A stretch of 64,000 nt of DNA, from the NCBI RefSeq assembly GCF_003668875.1, contig NZ_RAWM01000016.1:42314-106313 (forward strand), written 5' to 3'. The stretch is from Corallococcus interemptor. GTDB taxonomy: Bacteria; Myxococcota; Myxococcia; Myxococcales; Myxococcaceae. Position numbers and translations under genes: made by a program. Below are positions 25,363 to 34,288 of the stretch, piece by piece (position 1 is the stretch's first letter; every line of letters starts with the position of its first letter). Below the pieces are notes generated by a model, which made no database searches, was not told the origin of the DNA, and worked only from the letters and a program-made list of their open reading frames with translations.

Positions 25363-28300
25363 ATGAAAGCGAACGACCGAGCCCGATTGACCACCGCTCT
25401 CCGCGACCACGTCGCGAAGATCGCCGCCGACCTGCGCGCGAAGATGCGCGCGACCGGCGCTGCGCGTGCGGCCGCCGAGCAGCTCCACAAAGACGAGCGC
25501 GTCGCCGAGGACTTCGATGTCTGGACGGACCTCCTCTCGCGCCGCGCGGCAGTGCTTTGGGTGCTCAAGAGCGTCTACGTGCGCGTGCTCGAAGACCGGG
25601 GGCTCCTCGAGCCAGGACGACTGCTAGATCCTGAGGCACAGCAGCTCTTTGAGAAGCTCGCGCCGAACCTCGGCGAGACAGCCTTCCTGCGCTGGGTCTA
25701 CAAGGACCTCGCCAACTCGCGCGGGGGCGTGCCCGAGCTGTTCAGCCCCCAGCCCGCCGAGGTGGCGCTACCGTCGGACGAGCTTTCGCGATCGCTGATC
25801 GGATTCTGGCGCCACCGAGACGCCGACACGGGCGCGGTGTGGAGCTTCGCCGAGGAGCGCTTCGAGGGCGAGCTGATGGGCGACCTGTACCAGGAGCTCG
25901 ATCCGGTCGTGAAGGACCGCTTTGCGCTCTGCCAGACACCCGACTTCGTGCGCGCCTTCATCCTCGACCGCACGCTGACGCCGGCCATTGAGACCTTTGG
26001 CGCCGACGAAGTGCGGCTGCTTGATCCCGCATGCGGCTCAGGCCACTTCCTGATCGACGGCTTGAAGCGCCTCGTCGCTGCGACCGCTGAGAAACACAAG
26101 CACTGGTCGAAGGAGAAGGTCGTCGCGCACGCCCTTGACCGCGTTGTCGGCATCGACCTGAACGACTACGCCTGCGCGCTTGCCCGCACGCGCCTCATCA
26201 TGACCGCCGCCGAACTGGCGGGCGTGACGAAGCTCGCTGACGCTGCGCGCTTCCATCCACATGTCTACTGGGCCGATGGGCTTGAGCAGGTCGAGAAGGA
26301 GGAGCAGAAGCCCTCGCTTCAGTTCTCGCTCTTCGAAAAGGTCGAGGAGCGCCCGCGCGCCACGCTCACGCGGTCGGACGTGCGCGCTGCGCTGAAGAAG
26401 GTGTTCGAGAGGAAGTTCCACGCGGTAGTGGCGAACCCGCCATACATCCTCGAGCGCGACGAGGCGCGGAAGGAATACCACCGCGAACTTGTCGGCAAGA
26501 ACCGACGCTACGTGTCGGCGACCGGCAAGTACTCGCTCGGTGCGCCCTTCACCGAACGCTGCTTCCAACTCGCCGAGAAGGACGGCTTCGTTGGTCTGAT
26601 CACAAGCAACAATTTCATGAAGCGCGAGTTTGGCAAGGCGCTCATCGAGAAGGTGCTCGCTGGCCTTGACCTGACGCTCGTCGCCGACACCTCGCAGGCA
26701 TACATCCCTTTCCACGGCACGCCGACCATTTTGCTTTTCGGGCGCATGCGAAAGCCTGAGGCCACCGGTGTGCGCGCCGTCATGGGGAAACGCGGAGAAA
26801 GCGGGAGGCCGCAGGACCCATCGAAAGGCAGGGTCTGGACGAGCATCGCTGAAGGCTGGAGCCAAGCTGGCTTCGAGAACGAGTACGTGAGTGTCTCTGA
26901 GTTGCTGCGAGAGACGTTGGCTAAGCATCCTTGGAGCCTCGGCGGTGGTGGCGCCGCCGAGTTGAAGACGAAACTAGAAGGCACTGCGAAGGAACGTCTA
27001 GGAGCAATTGCTGCGCACGTTGGACCGACGGCGATTTGCGGCGAAGACGATGTGTACGTGTTCGACGGCCGTGTGCCTCCTCCCATTCGTCCCTACGTGA
27101 TTCCCCTCGGCATGGGCGATTCGGTTCGAGACTGGAACTTGGGACCGCTGCCCTCGGTCATCTTTCCCTACGAAAGCGTTGGTGGCCCGGTCCTTCAATC
27201 GCTGCCTGATCCCGCAAACGACTGGCTCACGCGACACAAGAGCCGACTTCGAGCACGAGCCGCGTTCGGTGTGAAGCAAGAGGATCGAGGCCGGAAGTGG
27301 TTCGAGTTCCGCGACTACTACCCTGATAAGCTCCGCACGCCATTGTCGATCCCGTTCGCCGAGGTCAGCACTCACAACCACTTCGCACTCGATCGAGGCG
27401 GCAAGGTCTTCAACCAGACCGCACCGGTCATCAAGCTCCCGGTCGGCACGAGCGAGGACGAGCTCATTGCACTAATCGGCCTGTTGAACTCGTCGACCGC
27501 CAGCTTCTGGATGAAGCAGGTATTTCAGAACAAAGGCATTCGCGGCGAGGGCGGCGGCTTGACCGTCACGCTCTGGGAGCAGTTCTTCCAGCACGACTCG
27601 ACGAAGATGAAGCTGTTCCCGGTTGTCGAGGCGCGGAATAAGACCATCCCGTACGCCGCGAAGCTCGACGCCCTTGCGCGCCAAAGGTCCGAGCGAAACG
27701 TTCGCAGCGTGATTGACGGCGCTGTTTGGCAATCCCCCGCCCAGCTCCGCCGTGCCATCGACGAACGCCACGCCGCAGACTTCGCAGACCTCTCACGCAT
27801 GATCGCGCTTCAAGAGGAACTCGATTGGCTGTGCTACTCGCTCTACAGCCTCGACGAGGCGAGCGACGTCATTTCGCCGGAAAACGTCGAGCCGTGCCCG
27901 CCAACGTGGCTCCCCTGGAACCTCACCTTCGCGGAGAAGGACGCCGCGAACCGCGAGGCACTCGCGAATGGCCAAGAGCCCGACGAGCAACCGTCGGTGT
28001 GGTGGGAGCGGCATCGCTGGGAAGCGCTGATCGCGCTGCCTGACGAAGCCTCGCCCGCCCTCAAGAACCGCGTCGAAGCCCGCCGCGCGCGCACCGCCAC
28101 GACGCCCGCGCTCGCCCTCATCGAGACCGCCAACTTCAAGCGCCGCTGGTACAAGCCCGACTACGCCGAGCAGGAGCGCGTCGCACTGAGCGAGTGGCTC
28201 GCGGATCGCGTCGAGCAATCCGCCAAGGCGCGCGCGTCGGCGTTCTCGCTCGAGCAACTTGTCGCGAATCTCCAAGACGACGCGCGCGTGCTCGCGGTGT

Positions 28301-28947
28301 GCGAGGTGATGACCGGCCGCAAGGACTTCAGCCTCTCGCAACTCATCGCCAGCGCGCTCCAGGGCGACGCTGTCCCGAGCCATCGCTTCCACGTCTACAA
28401 GCCCGCAGGCCTTGTGAAGCGCGAGGTCTGGGAGCGCACCTGGGCCGACCAGCGCCTCGAGGACGCGGGCGAGAAGGTCACACCCGAAGTCCCGCCCTCC
28501 TACGGCTCTGGCGACTTCCTCAGGTCCGACTACTGGCGCCTGCGCGGCAAGCTCGACGTCCCGAAGGAGCGCTTCATTTCCTTCACCGAGGTCCCCGGCC
28601 GCTCCGGCGTCGAGACGCTCTACGGCTGGGCGGGTTGGACCGCACAGCAGCGCGTGAAAGCCATCCTCGCCATCGACGAAGAGCTCGAGGACGCCTCGGC
28701 GCCGCTGGCCGACCGCATCGGCCTGCTCGACAGCGCGTGGCGCCTCTTGCCCGACGTGGCGCGCGAGGACGCCGCTACCGCCACGAGGCTCAAGGCCGAA
28801 CTGCAAGCGCTCGTGGGCCCCGAGGGGCCGAGCCGCGAGCTCCTTGAGGAGTGGAAGAAGCGCTTCCCGCCGCCCACGGCTCGCGCCGCCAAGGGGAGGA
28901 AGGCTGCTGTAGCGCGTAAGGTAGACGAGAGCGAGGAGGACGAATGA
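25363..28947 (+). CDS. pglX: BREX N6-adenine DNA methyltransferase PglX
   Basis: PglX methylates host DNA at a non-palindromic site to mark self from phage. The 1194-residue protein has SAM motif I LLDPACGSGHFLIDG (about residue 218) and catalytic motif IV VANPPYI (about 355), a spacing usual for PglX, and a long C-terminal part with target-recognition regions. The ATG at 25363 is chosen because the in-frame codon at 25309 would overlap pglW. The segment coding about residues 460-780 is visibly less GC-rich and less CTC-biased than the rest, as if the specificity domain was exchanged. The stop overlaps the ATG of darT (ATGA). Confidence 0.93.
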   Translation: MKANDRARLTTALRDHVAKIAADLRAKMRATGAARAAAEQLHKDERVAEDFDVWTDLLSRRAAVLWVLKSVYVRVLEDRGLLEPGRLLDPEAQQLFEKLAPNLGETAFLRWVYKDLANSRGGVPELFSPQPAEVALPSDELSRSLIGFWRHRDADTGAVWSFAEERFEGELMGDLYQELDPVVKDRFALCQTPDFVRAFILDRTLTPAIETFGADEVRLLDPACGSGHFLIDGLKRLVAATAEKHKHWSKEKVVAHALDRVVGIDLNDYACALARTRLIMTAAELAGVTKLADAARFHPHVYWADGLEQVEKEEQKPSLQFSLFEKVEERPRATLTRSDVRAALKKVFERKFHAVVANPPYILERDEARKEYHRELVGKNRRYVSATGKYSLGAPFTERCFQLAEKDGFVGLITSNNFMKREFGKALIEKVLAGLDLTLVADTSQAYIPFHGTPTILLFGRMRKPEATGVRAVMGKRGESGRPQDPSKGRVWTSIAEGWSQAGFENEYVSVSELLRETLAKHPWSLGGGGAAELKTKLEGTAKERLGAIAAHVGPTAICGEDDVYVFDGRVPPPIRPYVIPLGMGDSVRDWNLGPLPSVIFPYESVGGPVLQSLPDPANDWLTRHKSRLRARAAFGVKQEDRGRKWFEFRDYYPDKLRTPLSIPFAEVSTHNHFALDRGGKVFNQTAPVIKLPVGTSEDELIALIGLLNSSTASFWMKQVFQNKGIRGEGGGLTVTLWEQFFQHDSTKMKLFPVVEARNKTIPYAAKLDALARQRSERNVRSVIDGAVWQSPAQLRRAIDERHAADFADLSRMIALQEELDWLCYSLYSLDEASDVISPENVEPCPPTWLPWNLTFAEKDAANREALANGQEPDEQPSVWWERHRWEALIALPDEASPALKNRVEARRARTATTPALALIETANFKRRWYKPDYAEQERVALSEWLADRVEQSAKARASAFSLEQLVANLQDDARVLAVCEVMTGRKDFSLSQLIASALQGDAVPSHRFHVYKPAGLVKREVWERTWADQRLEDAGEKVTPEVPPSYGSGDFLRSDYWRLRGKLDVPKERFISFTEVPGRSGVETLYGWAGWTAQQRVKAILAIDEELEDASAPLADRIGLLDSAWRLLPDVAREDAATATRLKAELQALVGPEGPSRELLEEWKKRFPPPTARAAKGRKAAVARKVDESEEDE

Positions 28948-29612
28948 GCCCGCCTCCTGCGGCGCCGCGAATCTATCACATCACGCACGTCGACAACCTC
29001 CCGGCCATCGTCGTCAACGGCGGCCTTATCAGCGACGCGGCGATGATTGCCCGGGGTGGCCCCAAGACAGCCATCGGTATGGGCACCATCAAGCAGCGGC
29101 GACTCTCGCTGCCGGTGAGCTGCCACCCCGGGCTCAATGTCGGTGACTGCGTGCCGTTCTACTTCTGCCCGCGGTCGATCATGTTGTTCGTGATCCACTG
29201 CGCGAACAACCCGGAGTTGGTCTATCGCGGCGGCCAGGGGCCGATTGTGCATCTCGAAGCAGACCTCGGCGGTGTCGTCGCCTGGGCCAACCAACAGCAG
29301 CGTCGCTGGGCATTCAGCCTCTCGAATGCCGGCGCGGGCTACGCGCAGTTCCGCGATAGCCTCACGAAGCTCGGCGACATCGACTGGCATGCAGTCGCCT
29401 CCCCGAACTTCTCCAACGGATCGTACACACCCAGCGGTCTGCCGGTGAAAGAAGGCAAGCAGGCCGAGTTCCTCTTGCACAACGACTTCCCGTGGGGCCT
29501 GGTGCAGCGCATCGGCGTGGCCTCGCAGGCCATCTCCATCAAGGCGCAAGCAGCCATCGCGAATGCGGCTCACACGCCGCAGATCTCGATCCAGCCGAGC
29601 TGGTACTTCTGA
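28944..29612 (+). CDS. darT: DarT-type ssDNA thymidine ADP-ribosyltransferase toxin
   Basis: The 222-residue protein is a DUF4433/DarT homologue. The NAD-binding start IYHITHVDNLPAIVVNGGL, the Arg pair near residues 52-53 (KQRRLSLPV) and the catalytic Glu175 in KQAEFLLHNDFPW are in the expected order. DarT toxins ADP-ribosylate thymidine in single-stranded DNA and block replication; DarTG systems act against phages. Length is typical (about 210-230). The ATG overlaps the pglX stop by four bases, so toxin synthesis is coupled to BREX methylase translation. darG follows after 9 bp. Confidence 0.92.
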   Translation: MSPPPAAPRIYHITHVDNLPAIVVNGGLISDAAMIARGGPKTAIGMGTIKQRRLSLPVSCHPGLNVGDCVPFYFCPRSIMLFVIHCANNPELVYRGGQGPIVHLEADLGGVVAWANQQQRRWAFSLSNAGAGYAQFRDSLTKLGDIDWHAVASPNFSNGSYTPSGLPVKEGKQAEFLLHNDFPWGLVQRIGVASQAISIKAQAAIANAAHTPQISIQPSWYF

Positions 29613-29621
29613 GGGACGACG

Positions 29622-30665
29622 ATGGATTTCACCAAGGGCAACATTCTACGGGCGGACACCGACGCCATCGTCAACACCGTGAACTGCGTCGGCTACATGG
29701 GGCGCGGCATCGCCGCGCAGTTCAAGCGGGCGTACCCCGAGAACTTCAAGGCCTACGAGTCGGCCTGCAGGCGCAAGGAGGTGGTGCCCGGCAAGATGTT
29801 CATCTTCGAGACCGGCCAGCTCACCCATCCGCGCTTCATCGTAAACTTCCCGACGAAGCGTCATTGGCGCGGCAAGAGCCGGATCGAGGACATCGAGTCC
29901 GGCCTCGTCGACCTCGTCGGGGAAGTGAAGCGGCGCGGCATCCAGTCGATCGCCATTCCGCCGCTCGGCTGCGGGCTCGGAGGCCTGGATTGGAAGGACG
30001 TGCGTCCGCTCATCGAGCGGGCCTTCGCGGCGCTGCCGGACGTTCGCGCGCTCGTGTTCGAGCCGAACGACGAAGGCCCCTCCGACAAGATGGCCACGAC
30101 GCGCGAAGTTCCGAAGATGACGCCCGGGCGCGCAGTGCTCGTCGGCCTGTTCGAGAAGTACCTCGCGGCCCTGATGGACCCGGCCATCTCGCTGCTCGAG
30201 GTCCACAAGCTGATGTACTTCGCGCAGGAAGCGGGTGAGCCGCTGCGCCTCAAGTACGTGAAGGCGCTGTACGGTCCGTATGCCGAGAACCTGAGGCACG
30301 TCCTCTCGGCCATCGAGGGCTACATGATCTCGGGATACGGCGACGGCGGTGACACGCCAGAGAAGCCGCTCGAACTCGTGCCGGGCGCCGACGACGATGC
30401 GCGATCGTTCCTCAAGGACCACCCCGCGACGCTCGCGCGCTTCGATCGCGTCTCGAAGCTCGTCGAAGGCTTCGAGACGTCGTTCGGAATGGAGCTGCTC
30501 GCCACGGTCCACTGGGTGATGGCGCATGAAGGGGTGCACGACAGGGGCGTCGTCGACGCCATCCACGCGTGGAACCCGCGCAAGCGGATGTTCACGGACG
30601 AGCAGATCCTCCTCGCGGTGAAGCGGCTCGGTGACGAGGGCTGGCTCACGGGAGCGAAGTCATGA
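29622..30665 (+). CDS. darG: DarG antitoxin: macrodomain DNA ADP-ribosylglycohydrolase
   Basis: The 347-residue protein has an N-terminal macrodomain (1-150: GNILRADTDAIVNTVNCVGYMGRG, NFPTKRHWRGKS with the catalytic-region Lys, and AIPPLGCGLGGLDW) that removes ADP-ribose from DNA. A C-terminal domain follows (about 165-345: LFEKYLAALMDPAISLLEVHKLMYF) matching the DarG C-terminal region, which binds and blocks DarT. Full length. Its stop overlaps the pglY start (ATGA), locking the antitoxin into the BREX operon. Confidence 0.94.
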   Translation: MDFTKGNILRADTDAIVNTVNCVGYMGRGIAAQFKRAYPENFKAYESACRRKEVVPGKMFIFETGQLTHPRFIVNFPTKRHWRGKSRIEDIESGLVDLVGEVKRRGIQSIAIPPLGCGLGGLDWKDVRPLIERAFAALPDVRALVFEPNDEGPSDKMATTREVPKMTPGRAVLVGLFEKYLAALMDPAISLLEVHKLMYFAQEAGEPLRLKYVKALYGPYAENLRHVLSAIEGYMISGYGDGGDTPEKPLELVPGADDDARSFLKDHPATLARFDRVSKLVEGFETSFGMELLATVHWVMAHEGVHDRGVVDAIHAWNPRKRMFTDEQILLAVKRLGDEGWLTGAKS

Positions 30666-33600
30666 CCACCATCACCGATGCCTTCGAGCTTCCGCGTCCA
30701 GAGGACATCCGGGCGATGGGGTTCGTCGTCAAACTGCGCGAGCTGGACCCCAACTCCGAGGAGGTCGAGCAACTCGCGCGCGACTACGTCGTCACGCCCG
30801 CCGTCGAGAAGGAGCTGCCCCGCATTCTCGACGACATGAAGCAGGTGTTCGACCGCGGCGAGGAGTACGGCCGCTTCATCCACGGCAGCTTCGGCAGCGG
30901 CAAGTCGCACTTCATGACGATGCTCTCGCTGCTCGTCGAGGGAGCGCCGCCCGCGTGGAAGAAATTCCGCCCGCTGCTCAACGCCCATCGCGACGCGAAG
31001 GCCAGCAAGGGCGGTGAGGCTAGCGACCACGAGGCGTGGCTCACGAAGGCGGGCCTGCTCGTCGTGCGCATCCACATGCTCTCGGTGCGCGGCAAGAGCA
31101 CCGGCTTCGACCGCGCCGTCTACGAGGGCCTCAACGCGGCACTCAAGCGGCGCGGCAAGGCGCCCTTCGAGTTCCTCAACGTCGACGCCATCTTCGAAGA
31201 GGTCCGCCGCGAGGCGAAGGAGTACGGCGAGGTCGTCTGGAAGCGCCTCGAGACCGAGGGCATCGTCGGCGGTCGTGACGACTTCGAGGCGCTTGCCGCA
31301 GGCTCGATCCAGGCCAAGGAGCGCTTCGCGCGCGCGTGGCTCAAGTACAAGGGCCGCGACGCCTCCGACGCCGGCATCGACCCGCGCTGGAGCGAGGGCC
31401 TGAAGCGCATGGCCGAGCACGCCAAGGCCCAGGGATTCGGGGGCATCGTGCTGATGATCGACGAGTTCCTCCTCTGGCTCGCCGAGAAGAGCGGTCAGGA
31501 GTTCGTCGCCGAGATAAACAACCTCAACGTCATCGTCGACCACAACACGGGGCAGCGGCCGGCGCCCGTCTTCGTCTTCGTCGCCCGCCAGCGAAACCTG
31601 CAGGAGTTCTTCCCGGACCTCGTCGACGAGTCGAAGATCCACGAGCACCTGGACCACCACGCCAAGCGCTTCGAGCTCACGAAGCTGCAGGACGTTGAGC
31701 TGCGCCACATCGTGCGCGGCCGCGTGCTCCGGCCGAAGAAGCCTGACGAGGTGAAGGCCGCGGTGAGCTCGCTGTCGGAGAAGCACAGCAAGGTGCTGCC
31801 GGCGCTTCTGGCGGGCAGCGACCTCGACTACCTGCGTGACGTCTATCCCTTCCACCCGGCGCTCATCGAGATGCTGGTGGACGTCACGTCGCTCATGCAG
31901 CGCGAGCGCTCGGCGCTGCGCCTTCTCTACGAGTTGCTCGTCGTTCACTATCCGAAACTGCCGCTCGGGGAGTTCCTGCCGGTGGGCTCGGCCTTCTCCG
32001 CCATCTTCCCGGAGTCGGGCGTCGAGGCGAGCAAGAAGGTGGAGCTGATGCAGGACATCCACCACCAGTACTACTCGCGGCTCGCGCCGGCGATGGCGAA
32101 GATGGCCGAAGAGGGCGGCGCCGAGTTCAACGACGAGCGCCGCCGCGCGCTCGACCAGCTTGTGAAAACGGTACTGCTCGCCGAGGTGTCGCCGCGCCTG
32201 AAGCAGGGTGGGCTCACCATCGAGCGGCTCGTGCAGCTCAACGCTGTCGACGTCGAGGGCGAGACCTTCCGGGGGCAGGTGCGCGTGGCCGAGACGGACC
32301 TGCTCGCGCTCTCGCAGCGTGTGCCCGACCTCCAGGTGGCCGGGCAAGGCAAGACCGCGCTCGTCCGCTACGTGCTCGGGCGCGTCAGCCTCGGGGAGAT
32401 CCTCGGGCGCGCGCGCTCCAAGGTCGACAACCCCGCCCAGCGTTTCAAGGTGTTCTGGCTCGCGTTGCGCGAGGCGCTCGGCGTCGCCGGGACCAAGGGC
32501 TTCGAGGACGGCGGACCCAACGAGGGCGACTGGGATCTCCCGTGGCGACGCACCCGGCGGCGTGGCCGCATCAAGCTAGGGAACGTGCGCGAGATGTCGT
32601 ACGACGACTTCGCGCCGCCGGACGGGGCGTTCAAGATCCTCATCGACTATCCGTGGGACGAGCCCGGGCACACGGTCGATGAAGACCGTCTGCGCGCGAC
32701 CAACGTCCGCAAGAAGCAGGGCCTCCTGCACACGGTCTGCTGGCTGCCGCGTCACATGAGCCCGACCGAACTCGGCGTGCTGACCGAACTCGCGGCGGTG
32801 CGTTACCTGCTCTCGGATGCCGGGCAGGAAGACCTGCTCGAGACGCTCGGGCCGCAGGACAAGAGCAAGGTGCTCGACCAGGCGGGCATCCGGCAGAAGA
32901 CGCTCGAGGGCCAGCTCGAGGACCTGCTCAAAGAGGTGTACGTCCGGCATGGTGAGTTCTTCGCCCTGATCTCGGACGTGGACTCCAGCCGCCCGCGCGA
33001 GACGCTTGCCGAAAACCTCGAGCACATCGCAGCGCTGCTCATGGACCGCCGCTACCCACAGCACCCGACGTTCCTCGCCGAGCCGAAGAAGCAGGACCTT
33101 GAGTCGTTGCTCGGCTGGATGGTTGATGCCGGCGAAGGCAGCGTCTCGGTCGCGTACGACGAGAACGTCGGAAAGGTCCTCAAGAACCTCGGCCAGCCGC
33201 TCGAGCTGGTGAACCTCGGGCAGACCAAGGCGTCGCTACGGCTCGACTCCCGTTACATCAAGGACGTCCTCCAGCGCGCCGACCAGGACTCGGTGTCGTG
33301 GGCGCCAATCGCCGATCACCTGCGCGAGACGTACGGGTTCCAGCCGCTGCTCGTCGATCTCTTCCTCTGCTTCCTCTGCCAACGCGACCACCGCGCGCTC
33401 GAGGACATCAGCGGCGAGCCCGCCGACGTCCGCATCGGCATGTCGCAAACAACGCGCATCCGGCTCCAGCGTGGCAAGCTCGTGAGCGCCGCAGACTGGC
33501 ACCGGCTGCGTGATCTCGGCAGTCAGCTCCTTGAGGTCCCGCGTCCCGCCGCGCATCGCTCGCTGCAGGGCCAGGACCGCTTCACGACCGAGCTGCGCAC

Positions 33601-34288
33601 CAGGGGGCAGGCCAGGCGCACCGTCTTGCAGGCACTACACACGCGCCTCGTGCATCTCGGCGTGGAGGGCGGTGACCGGCTCAGAGAACTGTCAACCGCG
33701 AACTCGCGCCTGGGTCCGCTCGCGCAGACCACGACTGACAGCCACAAGGTGCTGAGCGAGTTGCTCGCCTCGTGGCCCGATGATGCGTCGGACGCGCTTC
33801 GCACCATCGTGCATGAAGCCGAGACGCTTCGTGACGCCCTCGCCGAGTTGAACGAGCACGCGCGAGGGAACCTCAAGGCGGGCGTGAGCCATCCCATCAT
33901 CGGCAGCGAGGTGCGCGGACACCTGGGCGCGCTCGACAGCCGCCTCGCGGCCGCGCAGGCCGAGCAGCCGCTCACGAAAGACTGGGTCGCGACCTGGAAC
34001 AAGAAGGCTCAGGAGCTGATCAAGCGGCTCATCGAGCAGCCTCGGGCACCGCAGCCTCCGGCCATCGGTGATGGCGCGCAGCCGTCCAACATCGGTGGTG
34101 GTGCCAGGCCCTCGTTCACCGGCGGTGGCCCTGAAGTCACGCCGCGCACGGTGCTGCTCAAGAAGCGCGTGAACCCGGCTGACGCCGACGCCATCGAAGA
34201 CTTCCTGATCGAGGTGCGCAAGGCGCTGACTGAGCAGGGGGTGAAGCCGATAAGCGTAGCCCTTGTCCGCACGGAGGAACTTGAGTGA
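30662..34288 (+). CDS. pglY: BREX ATPase PglY (BrxC-like)
   Basis: This 1208-residue P-loop protein has Walker A GSFGSGKSHF at residues 75-84, the candidate Walker B GIVLMIDEFLLWLA (about 260), and FVARQRNLQEFFPDL. Size and order match PglY/BrxC, the large ATPase of BREX complexes thought to assemble on DNA with PglZ and PglX. The C-terminal third is helical, with a Gly/Pro-rich linker near residue 1140 (GDGAQPSNIGGGARPS). The ATG overlaps the darG stop, and the stop overlaps the GTG of pglZ (GTGA). Confidence 0.92.
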   Translation: MTTITDAFELPRPEDIRAMGFVVKLRELDPNSEEVEQLARDYVVTPAVEKELPRILDDMKQVFDRGEEYGRFIHGSFGSGKSHFMTMLSLLVEGAPPAWKKFRPLLNAHRDAKASKGGEASDHEAWLTKAGLLVVRIHMLSVRGKSTGFDRAVYEGLNAALKRRGKAPFEFLNVDAIFEEVRREAKEYGEVVWKRLETEGIVGGRDDFEALAAGSIQAKERFARAWLKYKGRDASDAGIDPRWSEGLKRMAEHAKAQGFGGIVLMIDEFLLWLAEKSGQEFVAEINNLNVIVDHNTGQRPAPVFVFVARQRNLQEFFPDLVDESKIHEHLDHHAKRFELTKLQDVELRHIVRGRVLRPKKPDEVKAAVSSLSEKHSKVLPALLAGSDLDYLRDVYPFHPALIEMLVDVTSLMQRERSALRLLYELLVVHYPKLPLGEFLPVGSAFSAIFPESGVEASKKVELMQDIHHQYYSRLAPAMAKMAEEGGAEFNDERRRALDQLVKTVLLAEVSPRLKQGGLTIERLVQLNAVDVEGETFRGQVRVAETDLLALSQRVPDLQVAGQGKTALVRYVLGRVSLGEILGRARSKVDNPAQRFKVFWLALREALGVAGTKGFEDGGPNEGDWDLPWRRTRRRGRIKLGNVREMSYDDFAPPDGAFKILIDYPWDEPGHTVDEDRLRATNVRKKQGLLHTVCWLPRHMSPTELGVLTELAAVRYLLSDAGQEDLLETLGPQDKSKVLDQAGIRQKTLEGQLEDLLKEVYVRHGEFFALISDVDSSRPRETLAENLEHIAALLMDRRYPQHPTFLAEPKKQDLESLLGWMVDAGEGSVSVAYDENVGKVLKNLGQPLELVNLGQTKASLRLDSRYIKDVLQRADQDSVSWAPIADHLRETYGFQPLLVDLFLCFLCQRDHRALEDISGEPADVRIGMSQTTRIRLQRGKLVSAADWHRLRDLGSQLLEVPRPAAHRSLQGQDRFTTELRTRGQARRTVLQALHTRLVHLGVEGGDRLRELSTANSRLGPLAQTTTDSHKVLSELLASWPDDASDALRTIVHEAETLRDALAELNEHARGNLKAGVSHPIIGSEVRGHLGALDSRLAAAQAEQPLTKDWVATWNKKAQELIKRLIEQPRAPQPPAIGDGAQPSNIGGGARPSFTGGGPEVTPRTVLLKKRVNPADADAIEDFLIEVRKALTEQGVKPISVALVRTEELE

